Source: Cryptosporidium bovis (lineage: Eukaryota > Apicomplexa > Conoidasida > Eucoccidiorida > Cryptosporidiidae). Taken from it: DNA of 64,000 bases. Shown piece by piece: positions 9,001-16,997 of the stretch. The notes beneath the pieces were generated by a model. It was given only the letters and a program-made list of their open reading frames with translations, was not told the origin of the DNA and ran no database searches. Position numbers and translations under genes: made by a program. Position 1 is the stretch's first letter. The number at the start of each line of letters is the position of its first letter. The stretch is taken from positions 124,001 through 188,000 of the forward strand of contig VHIT02000045.1 of the NCBI GenBank assembly GCA_009768925.2. The letters run 5' to 3'.

Positions 9001-11609
9001 AAAGAGGTTACAGATTTTTACACAAAGCACTTAAAGCATACTATATGTTAGGTTATTTATTCACAACTATGTTAATTTCCTTCTGGACAGGTGGTAAGAA
9101 ATACAGACAACATTGTGATCTCCATGGAGAAAATGTGCTACTTAGAATGCCTTCTGATTGGATGAAATACAAATGGGAACCGTTTTTAGATAGCATTATT
9201 AAAAACATTAATTTGAATTACTTTTCAATTATTGATCTTGATTACTCATACGAAAGTGAAATAAATGTTTCAGATGTATTAAGAGACTTATCAAATTTCC
9301 CAGACAAAGATCCATGTTCTCATCCATCTGTTGGAGATGGAAACCATCAAGTTTCATTAAATGACTACCATAGAGTGATAGGATATATATGCCCCCTTAT
9401 TTCATTAAAGGATTTATTTAGCACTGTATTTCATGCATATCCATCTAAGGAAAAAAAGAAGGAAGCATTTGCTGCCTACTCTCCAATTATGGAATTAAGT
9501 GACTTTACATTCAATTATTGCAACGGAATTTTTGAGGAGATTACGGAATTAGTTGAGAAGGAAGAGCTCACATTTTTAATAGGTTACAATCATTTTAGAG
9601 ATTTAAGGAGGGTTATTTGGAACTCATTACTACAACTTAATGAACTGGAGGATTACGAAATAAATAAATATCAAAACAAGAAATCTGAATCTGAATCAGA
9701 TCATATAACTGGGATTGACAACCACAATGCCAGTAATGTAAATATAACTAGATCAATACTGTTCTCAGATTCATTGCATATTAATAATGAAACCTTGGAA
9801 ACTCCAGCATCTGGAAACCTAAGAGCATTATCTAAGGAAATTAAACTATATAAGGGCGACCAAAAAATCGATTTTACAAAAAAAATTCTACCGGGAATGC
9901 TTCCTTCAATAACTGATCACGCTCTTTACTTCTATTGCACCTCAATATCAACGAAAAAACTGTTGAATAAGAATTATGACTATAAACAATTACTCAATTT
10001 CCTCATACGAAATTCATCCCTAGAAGGTTACATTAGACATGTTGATTTAGGTTACAGTTCTAATAACTTTTCAGTCAATCGTTCAATGTTAGATTCAATC
10101 GAAAAAAAGTATAGAGAATGCATTCAAGATGTTGAAAATAGAGAAATACTTGAAAATAAGCTATTAAAATTGATAATTAATAACCAAAACATGATTTGTC
10201 CAAGGAATATTTGTACCAATATTAAACATTTGGATCTTTTTGAATCTCTAATATCTGTATATAGATACCACTTTGATTACTTTATTTCAGCTATATACGA
10301 CTCTGGATACAACATTCATAGAGAAGAAAGAACAATGGATATTAAGGTAGTCATGGTTGAGAGGGAATCAAACAATAACGCCCTATCATCTAAAAAGAAG
10401 ATTCTTGATTTAGATATTGATCATATTCGCTCTATCCTTGAAATGCATAACTTTTGCATTAGAGATAGACACTACTCATCATTAGAATTATCTGGAAGAA
10501 GTGAAATGTACTCTAGAATACAATGCAAAGAAAATCCAGAGTTTAAAAAGTATGGAATTCATGCAAATGGCTTGCTCATTATTCAAATTACCTATTTCGA
10601 TACTGCCGCACACGAATCAATTATATTTCCGTGGATATATAATACCAACTTCAGTATATTTGAACCCAAGTTTAATTATAAAGAAACAACACACGGAGTA
10701 TCTGTTATCGGTCAATTGGTATCTAATAACAAGCAACCAGAGAAGCTTAAAACTATTTACATTCATAAAGGGGATAAGTCCATTTATAATTTCAATTCTC
10801 ACACTGAGAGATATTCCGTTCCTCCATCAATAATAAGTAGTTTATCTGTGAAACGGGAATATTTATTTAGGAGCAGCTTTATGAGTCAAAGTAAAATAAA
10901 ATCAAACACTTTTGATGTTTTCTATTTGAATTATAATGAACTTGAAGAAAGGTACAGTATCAATTTGTATGACTGGTTGAACAATACCTTAACCAGTATA
11001 GAATATCCCAACTTCAATGAAATTCCAAAAAATATTAAAAACTCTATTGTTCACGCCATAACAGAAGTTGTTAGTGTATTAAAGAATGTGTGGATTCCAA
11101 ATCACGAATGCAGATATAGCGAGATAGATTTTCCCTGTTTTCCCATGTTTTGTGGAATGTCAAGCAAAAATATAATTCTCAACTTTAGTAAGAATGATAC
11201 ATATGTAAAAGACGTCAAATTTTTATTTGCAAGTGATATGGTTATTGTAGATTCATATGAATATTTATCTGAACTTGATGAAAATGAAGATGGTGTCGGT
11301 GAGAATAGCGAAAGTAGCAATGAGTCTGGAAACAAAAATAAGTCGAATTCAACTTACAGATTGAAAGATAAGTTCCTTGAATTGACTTGTGGACCAGGTA
11401 ATGTCAATGCGAACGACATTATTACAGTTGCCTCTACTTTACGTACTTTACTTTCAACTATTGAGAGTAACTCTAAGCTTGACATTAGTAAGGTGTTCTC
11501 GTCTAGGGTTGAAGATATTCACTACAACTTTTCGAGTATGAACATATTTGAATTAATCAACATAATTGATGAGATTTGTAAGAATTTAAAAAATTTGAAT
11601 TCTATGTAG
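6036..11609 (+). CDS. Giant secreted protein with kinase-like domain
   Basis: Single exon, 1857 aa from the ATG at 6036. A second ATG at 6075 (residue 14) gives a cleaner signal peptide, MKTRSLLVIVCFGLLFNIVHTQ-like, and may be the true start (1844 aa). Residues 1026-1033 read HCDLHGEN followed by VLLR, matching the H-x-D-L-x-x-x-N catalytic loop of the protein-kinase-like superfamily. Residues 1066-1069 read IDLD, in the position of the metal-binding DFG. An upstream VLVMK (about 860) could be the ATP-binding Lys strand, and LTEFVNP (about 930) a hinge. The His-Asp-Leu-His form is closer to atypical or APH/choline-kinase-like enzymes than to classical HRDLK kinases. Near the C-terminus, LYDWLNN, a helix, then CGMSSKNIIL (from residue 1706) looks like a second, degenerate C-lobe lacking the catalytic Asp. 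The long N-terminal half (1-800) is unrecognised. Secretion plus a possible kinase suggests an effector or an ectokinase; that is inference. Confidence 0.75.
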   Translation: MFCICGGRLLWSSMKTRSLLVIVCFGLLFNIVHTQLVGLHLENGYYLNAGTNVTKESVVANKLRLNNVCDITKYNENIECEYAGSSKTVAFLYIDCKDLVNAEAVFSLLTECKSSSKLSKGRVSYESCVKAYCNTGEDMALSLLVIQTRNEREFNNAYKLSNLNFRFKRSTREIKLSPTSLHLLLREQFSFSNFVKTNNQWNSPFYGKFVTYYIGSFGNIPTLDFALHKFELSSLNPLISEAKEHRRRASNVILYSENLISISWVLITQMEMYWSRGVLQNGTAMNSNSEYSDVFDSGLSNRVHCSLGPHTFLINLKPYIDSFEYELESETKRNVTDSSAFHIASLFENLGTDIDSFFIIPSQYEITSDDFGKKQDGVKNLMDANFPCMTRYKKHDLKRYNLHEYSYKSIIEFYNKHGKSKVNFPKLFLSKRIIYEDVYSLVYIVDLVISYIDIMLEKFQDLEGTSIKRYFDRYKRLIEGVRDIKNDVKSICGIKAFNEYTSKKNTTKQACSLKYSISIAHKLHKLFYKTMNKFIENDEYKKYYLYSTEDHIRASYCLYRGVHESNHGEIPNEILGRISLHFSMIHNDEDFLSENSIYTYCYNYFNSGSRKEFMDITIVPKICRLFSKCMQRSENISLSIAIYNKLKNIDLVGDFDKKVSLVSNFCDYSRSMFPIKSSDPSIRDCRVYRFFQLIHRSSMLVSEVQRVKFKLNLFSKEGYYYFIQDLSIASYILINDFCTDPDIAEIIQCNIDLSEYGTPVNLRRYNSISLLDGSRILTPLHFKDPDDEKFVALANGVLFSKILDNKNNTSLRLSYFSGLPFPYSLNNPDLSRKECEDKPFKYSYSPEISNPQRVLVMKLSYSSSSVAYVKRDDFNPSTLARNSKIFKEKFSVPDLNGISVPLVPSIVQIEDSKYSGSICNYLLYPYIMLTEFVNPHVTHNNPPENLKLSAPKNKKENTLDYIKYPVGLFSVTDKISRSEPLALNFIVTERGYRFLHKALKAYYMLGYLFTTMLISFWTGGKKYRQHCDLHGENVLLRMPSDWMKYKWEPFLDSIIKNINLNYFSIIDLDYSYESEINVSDVLRDLSNFPDKDPCSHPSVGDGNHQVSLNDYHRVIGYICPLISLKDLFSTVFHAYPSKEKKKEAFAAYSPIMELSDFTFNYCNGIFEEITELVEKEELTFLIGYNHFRDLRRVIWNSLLQLNELEDYEINKYQNKKSESESDHITGIDNHNASNVNITRSILFSDSLHINNETLETPASGNLRALSKEIKLYKGDQKIDFTKKILPGMLPSITDHALYFYCTSISTKKLLNKNYDYKQLLNFLIRNSSLEGYIRHVDLGYSSNNFSVNRSMLDSIEKKYRECIQDVENREILENKLLKLIINNQNMICPRNICTNIKHLDLFESLISVYRYHFDYFISAIYDSGYNIHREERTMDIKVVMVERESNNNALSSKKKILDLDIDHIRSILEMHNFCIRDRHYSSLELSGRSEMYSRIQCKENPEFKKYGIHANGLLIIQITYFDTAAHESIIFPWIYNTNFSIFEPKFNYKETTHGVSVIGQLVSNNKQPEKLKTIYIHKGDKSIYNFNSHTERYSVPPSIISSLSVKREYLFRSSFMSQSKIKSNTFDVFYLNYNELEERYSINLYDWLNNTLTSIEYPNFNEIPKNIKNSIVHAITEVVSVLKNVWIPNHECRYSEIDFPCFPMFCGMSSKNIILNFSKNDTYVKDVKFLFASDMVIVDSYEYLSELDENEDGVGENSESSNESGNKNKSNSTYRLKDKFLELTCGPGNVNANDIITVASTLRTLLSTIESNSKLDISKVFSSRVEDIHYNFSSMNIFELINIIDEICKNLKNLNSM

Positions 11610-12182
11610 TATAGGGAAAGAACAAGGTTATATTTCACGCTCATTTAACTAATTTATGTTTAGGTTGAATTTACTGGTAAATTCTCTCCTAGTTTCAGAT
11701 ATATTTAGTTCTTGTATATTCCTTGTTTTCCGCAAGCTTTTTTTTACGTTAAACAGTAAAATTGCACGTGTTTTACGTGTTTTGTTTTTTAAAAAGAGGG
11801 AGAATTTGCTCATAATGCACTAATGCATCATTCAGTTCAATTGTTAATTTATGAGGTTTTAATATAAATACACATTTAATTAGGATAAAATGCCGTAAAA
11901 TAGTAAAAAATAATAGGTTAATAGATACATTTCCTACACTTTTCTTTCAAGAAATTATTAATTCATAAGCATTAATTAATGTAGGTATCGACAGTATTTA
12001 CATGACTTCGGCGCCAAATCACTTTAAATAATAGGTACATGAAAAAGGTAAATTAGATAATGTAAATAAAAGTCAAGGTAAAAATTCCAAATAATTTATA
12101 AATTGGATATAAATATTTCATTTGTTTATTTATTGGTATAAAAATACGTGTTTTGTGTTGAAATGAACAAGAAAAGTCAAAA
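11610..12182. promoter_or_regulatory. 5' flank with GGCGCC palindrome and ACGTGTTTTGT repeats
   Basis: Upstream of the spliced secreted gene at 12183. It holds GGCGCC at 12010-12015 in the context TTCGGCGCCAAA, about 170 bp before the ATG. The 11-mer ACGTGTTTTGT occurs twice, at 11775-11785 and 12146-12156, and the first copy is preceded by an overlapping CACGTG (11765-11770). Binding factors are unknown. Confidence 0.45.
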
Positions 12183-13800
12183 ATGAGAGTTGAATTAGCT
12201 CTTTATCTTCAACTGCTACTGCTTTTCACGGAAATAGTAAGTTATTCTTATATCATGTTTATTGTGTATTTAATTAATTTAACATGAAAGTGAAGTAAAA
12301 ATTTAATATTAACATTTAATGAAGCGAGAATGCACACACACAATAAACATGATAAGAACAATATGAAATATTAATTAATATGTTTGTAATTGTAAGTATT
12401 TGGGAACTACATCTAGCTTCGAGGAGAAAACAATACTAGAAAATGAGATACTAGATGAAAAAAGAGACCTAGAATTGGAGGCCTTTTATGTCGAATCTAA
12501 ACTAAGCACATCGCTTATAAAACGGATCCCAAAAAAGTTCTATGAAATATATGATTTGTCTGATGGGACGGTAAAAGGAATGTATACAAATTGTATGCAT
12601 GCATTTTTAGTTCTCCACAAGTTGGGAAATTTAAATTCAGGATTACATGTCAGAACTCTGGTATACAAATACAAATCGAGGTATCTAACATATTTGGATA
12701 GTTTGGACGAGGATACAAAAAGGGATGCTAAAATTGTAAAATTAAAGATAGGTGAAGCAGTACATTTTTTCTGCCTAAATTCGACAAAGTTGTTCTTTAA
12801 GAGAAAAGAATGTAACAAATTGGCAATTGAGCTTAAAGAAGGAATGAAACAAATTAGAAAGGGGGGTTATAATGAAAATAGCGAATTATTTAAAAACTTG
12901 AAAAAAAGAAATAGAGGATTATTTTATTTGTTGACATTACTTAATATTGATGTTAATGGAAAGGAACTAGACGATAACATATCAAAGAGTAGGTCAAAAT
13001 ATGACATTCACAGGGATGATATAATGGATAGAAAGATGATACTAGAGTTTTATAAGAAAACGAAAACAGTGAGAACGCCTATACCAGAAACACGTCTAAG
13101 AAATAGCAAGGGTGTGATAAATATTATTTCAAAAAATAAACTAGGACTACCAGAATATATACAACATGAGAGTGACAAACTTCAACAAAAAATGAATAAA
13201 GAAAATAGAGAAAGAGTGATTTTATATAGCGAAGAAAGAAAAGTAGATATGGACAGAAAAAAATACCTCGAAGCAGCACTAAAAAGACATTCAAAGCTTG
13301 ATGAGTTTAAAAGTGAGGAAGAAAGGGGCACAGTTACTGAAGACAAGATGGTTAGATGTGACTGCAAAGATATAGATGAATGCTTTTGCAGTTTAGTTGA
13401 TCTATATGGAAACATATTAACTGAACCAGTGTCATTGAAATTAGAGGAGAAACTATTTAATTCTCATGGAGTTATAAATAGAAGAAAAGTAGATTTACAA
13501 AGCGAAGTTAATTATTATAAATCACTTGTATTCAGTAATGATGGAAAAAAGAAGTTATATTCACCTACATTTGAAATTGTGTTGCCTTTATCTAGTTTAT
13601 CTAAGCTCCAAGTAATGAGTCTAGAGCAACTATCTGGTGTTGATTATAACCAATATGAAGGTGAGTTAAAAAAGTTACCCCCAATTAAGGAAGTACCACA
13701 CAGTGGAAAATTTTCAATGGCTGAATCTGTTCCTGTTCTAAGCGATGATTTCAGTAGCACCGTCTCCAAAAAGGGGAAAAAAATGGCAAAATTAAGATAA
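12183..13800 (+). CDS. Two-exon secreted orphan, 485 aa
   Basis: Spliced as 12183-12236 and 12397-13800. Exon 1 encodes only MRVELALYLQLLLLFTEI, a signal-peptide core, and ends at a GTAAGT donor (12237). The acceptor AG at 12395-12396 is in phase 0. Reading on without splicing meets a stop, and exon 2 alone has no ATG near its 5' end, so the intron is needed. The mature protein is lysine/glutamate-rich and helical. A short Cys cluster of form C-x-C-x5-C-x-C lies at residues 339-349. The C-terminus is basic and low in complexity. No family is recognised. The segment NLKKRNRGLFYLL resembles a part of the secreted protein at 3177. The gene lies in the run of plus-strand secretory genes. The 160-bp intron contains a long inverted repeat (separate entry). 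Confidence 0.8.
12251..12354 (+). repeat. 17-bp inverted repeat inside intron
   Basis: TATCATGTTTATTGTGT at 12251-12267 is the exact reverse complement of 12338-12354. Both arms lie inside the 160-bp intron, starting 14 nt after the donor and ending 42 nt before the acceptor, with a 70-nt loop. In the transcript this would form a 17-bp helix that draws the splice sites together. Confidence 0.8.
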
Positions 13801-14606
13801 TAATAAAAATTCACACTAATGTTATTATGCTAATTTATATTGTAATTTGTGTAGTATTTATTATTAAATAACAGACAATATTATATAATAATATGTCGTC
13901 ATTTTTTTAACTAAAAACATCTAGTTTCCATTAAGACGCAAAACAGTGTATTTAAAATTATGACTTTTTTCAAAGGATTCGCTGTCACCAAATTCCTATA
14001 ATGCCTTAAAAAACTAATCGCGTTTACCGCAGTGGAACATTGATTATTTTATTTAAGCAATAATCAGCTGACATAATGCATTTAAACTATCTATCAGTCA
14101 CTTATATTTAGATAATCATTAGATACCTCCTTAAGTTTTAATCTAAGAATATAAACACCCAGTTGCATCTTTTCTGAATACATGAATATATTTGCAAATA
14201 CCAAGTACATGTATATAAATATGAATACGCATTAGCGTGTCTACTGCTAAATATAATCAGGGTAATAATAAAAAAATTGCATGCTGTACTTACATAAGGC
14301 GGTATCGGCGTTAAAAATGACCAGAATTGAAGTTAAAAAATAGCAAAATAAATAGTAAATGTTTAAGATAAGAGTTTTACAATAAGGTAACGCAATAAGG
14401 TTAATTACATAAACATAAGTACTATTGATATATTGAAGTATTAGTAATAGCAATAGTACTATTTATATCAACTACAAACTGTTAAGATTGAAAGTACTGA
14501 CTAAAAGGAGTTAAATGTATATTTAATAAATAAATACTTAAAAGTGACAGTAATAACAAATATATTATAGAGATATCACTTATTGTTAGGTAGTAAATAT
14601 AGAAAA
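13801..14606. other. Intergenic region
   Basis: About 800 bp of AT-rich sequence between two secreted-protein genes on the same strand. Short GC-containing bits (GGCGGT at about 14298, ATCGGCG at about 14305) lie 300 bp before the next ATG and may be weak variants of the E2F-like element. No ORF, tRNA or strong hairpin was seen. Confidence 0.5.
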
Positions 14607-16136
14607 ATGAGGCTCACAGCAAATTCAGTACATTTATGGTTGGTAATATTGGTTATTTTATATAATGTATTCGTAATAGAAACAGAATCTTCTAAAAATA
14701 CGAATACTACTCCATCAAGTATAGAAAGTATATCAGATCAAGATGGTGGTTCAAAACATGTGAAAAGCAAATATTCTGGAATGGTTCCTAGACATCGCCA
14801 CACAAATACATCAATATTATATGGTAGAATGAAAGTATTAAATTGGTATTTGGTAAGAAGGAAGAATGAAAATATAGGGTCATTAAGATATGGTTTGAAT
14901 AGTGATGATATGCATATAACATTTCAAATGTACGTTAATAACTTAAGAACTCATATTCCGGTTCAAAGAACATATTTACATGAACGCCAGAAGAAAGCGA
15001 GAAAAATAAGAAGAAAATACGTGTATTGGGTATGGAGAAGATGGAAATACTTATTATCAGCCAAAGAAAGAATGCCGATATTAGTAGAAGATGAAAACTT
15101 ATATACAATGCCAATAGATCCTCTAGAAAGGGTATATTTTTATGCTGTTGAATTAATAGAAATACCATCTTTGTATCACTTGGAAAATTTACATTGTATG
15201 TATTTAGGTATAAAACCATTCATAAATGGTTTGCTTCCAAGTTACTCACTTCAAGATTTAGTGGGAGCTTCTTTATTCATGATGGGAATTGGTGGCAAAT
15301 TCAAAGACTATTTGTGTATGCAAGCAGTAAATTTATGGAGTGATGATAACATTGTTCCTAACGCCAAAGAAATATGTGATAGAGTTAAAAAGTGTTTATC
15401 TAATAGTGAATTTAGTGACAAAAAATACAAAACACTAATAAATAAGTATTCTAAACGAATAGATGAAATATATGAAGGCAAAAGATACATGGGGGCAGAC
15501 ACTGCCAAATTTTATGCCGAAAAGGCATTCTATCAAGTAGTTAATGTCTTTCACAAGTTAGAAGCTCACAAAAGGCCGGATTACATTGAAAAACTATTTG
15601 TTATTGTAAGAGCAATTAGATTTATGATTTATGCAAATGAATTGTTGATTAGATCAGGTGTCAAAAAGAAACCGGTTTTTACTGCAAGCAAAGTTGCAGA
15701 CATTATGCAATATTCTGTCTTTAGGGTAGAACCGGTATCTATGGTTAGATTTTGTGTTGCACATTTTTTAACTGTCAGATTTAAATTTAGAAAGAATATG
15801 GGTATTGCTGTAATTGAAGAAGCGTGCGCTCATAGTTTGAGTTTTGGCTTTATTGATGATACTGGAAAGTTGCCAGATGGATTGACTAGATCTCAAGCTA
15901 GAGATATAATATATAAACATTTCCAAAGTTTAGAGGAAGAAACTGAAGGATCTGAAGATTTTATGGTTATTCAAACTCATGATCAAAATATAAGTGTTGA
16001 TCAAAAAGGTAATATTATCAAAAATGTTAAGGATGAAACAGAATCTGAGGAAATAAATGAATTAGATGAAGTTGCAGATGATAATAGTAATGAAGAAAAC
16101 AAATGGGATAGGTTACTAGATGAATACATTGAATAA
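14607..16136 (+). CDS. Secreted orphan protein, 509 aa
   Basis: Not recognised. The frame is open from a TTG at 14583, but the first ATG is at 14607, giving MRLTANSVHLWLVILVILYN..., a signal peptide with the hydrophobic core at about residues 8-24. The mature region is mainly helical and rich in aromatic and basic residues; one segment carries the dense basic/aromatic run KKARKIRRKYVYWVWRRWKY (residues about 130-150). The last 60 residues are acidic and low in complexity (repeated Glu/Asp), as in the neighbouring gene at 16998. No second membrane helix is clear. Its position among plus-strand secretory genes suggests a common trafficking destination. Confidence 0.82.
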   Translation: MRLTANSVHLWLVILVILYNVFVIETESSKNTNTTPSSIESISDQDGGSKHVKSKYSGMVPRHRHTNTSILYGRMKVLNWYLVRRKNENIGSLRYGLNSDDMHITFQMYVNNLRTHIPVQRTYLHERQKKARKIRRKYVYWVWRRWKYLLSAKERMPILVEDENLYTMPIDPLERVYFYAVELIEIPSLYHLENLHCMYLGIKPFINGLLPSYSLQDLVGASLFMMGIGGKFKDYLCMQAVNLWSDDNIVPNAKEICDRVKKCLSNSEFSDKKYKTLINKYSKRIDEIYEGKRYMGADTAKFYAEKAFYQVVNVFHKLEAHKRPDYIEKLFVIVRAIRFMIYANELLIRSGVKKKPVFTASKVADIMQYSVFRVEPVSMVRFCVAHFLTVRFKFRKNMGIAVIEEACAHSLSFGFIDDTGKLPDGLTRSQARDIIYKHFQSLEEETEGSEDFMVIQTHDQNISVDQKGNIIKNVKDETESEEINELDEVADDNSNEENKWDRLLDEYIE

Positions 16137-16167
16137 CGCTGTTGAATAACTAATTCAATTTTTATTT

Positions 16168-16209
16168 TCTTGATTAAGATTTTTTTTTAGAAATCTATTT
16201 TAATCAAGA
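16168..16209 (+). terminator. 13-bp hairpin in 3' flank
   Basis: TCTTGATTAAGAT (16168-16180) pairs with ATTTTAATCAAGA (16197-16209) over 13 positions, one of them a G-U pair, around a 16-nt T-rich loop. It starts 32 nt after the stop codon at 16136. It could mark the transcript end or a 3' UTR element. 'Terminator' is a convenience label, as eukaryotic mRNA ends are not normally formed this way. Confidence 0.35.
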
Positions 16210-16589
16210 CGTTTCTTGTTTTTTTGATTTGTCATATTAATGATTAATAAAGCGATAAACACAATTAGATTAGTTTTATCCAAGAATTTAAGTTGTTTGG
16301 TGATTCGATACTAACGTTATGTAAATGTTTATACTAATGAAATAATTTAACTGTTATTGCATTGTTTATTTCTATCTTATTATTTTAGATTGATTTGTTT
16401 TTTCAAATATTTGAATACACACATCTTATTGTCTTTATTGCTCTTATATACGAATTATCAGCATTCCAGACACAAAAATACTGGAATCTGAGATAAAAAT
16501 AAGTACAAATTCATCCCAACACATGAATCACTTAGATTTTGTTAAATAATTTGATTTTCCTATGTTTAATAGTGGAATAAATCAAAAAT

Positions 16590-16606
16590 TGCATGCATTG
16601 GGCGCC
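16590..16606. promoter_or_regulatory. Composite TGCATGCA + GGCGCC element
   Basis: TGCATGCA at 16590-16597 and GGCGCC at 16601-16606 are three bases apart, about 390 bp upstream of the ATG at 16998. The first is an ApiAP2-type GCATGC palindrome and the second an E2F-like palindrome. Both classes are established in apicomplexan promoters; their joint use here is inferred. Confidence 0.5.
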
Positions 16607-16997
16607 TATCCCCAGTCATAAATACGCTGACATAAAAATAAAAAGGTAACAGTTTCAAAGCGAACAGAAAATTAAATTAGTGTTTACTTCTAAATGTAAT
16701 ATAGAAAATATTTTCGGATACGAAAGGTTATCAGTGGTTTTCTACTTATGCTAATAGCACTATTTTATTGACAATAATATGTATATTTATTTATTTTATA
16801 ATGGTTAGCTTATATATGTAAATGCATTAAAAGGTGAGTAAAAAAATAACGATAGAATTGAATGAAATATGGATTTATGAATGTCAATTGTTTGTTACTA
16901 CATATACTATTGGGTAACCACTTAAACTACAATTGGTTAGATAAAACACATAATTAGGTTGAATACGATTTTAACACAATATAAATGAATTATACAA

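Larger units (their letters stand above)
16137..16997. other. Intergenic region with 3' hairpin and composite motif
   Basis: About 860 bp between two same-strand secreted-protein genes. Near the left end is a 13-bp hairpin (separate entry). In the middle is a TGCATGCA element followed directly by GGCGCC (separate entry). The rest is featureless AT-rich DNA. Confidence 0.6.
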
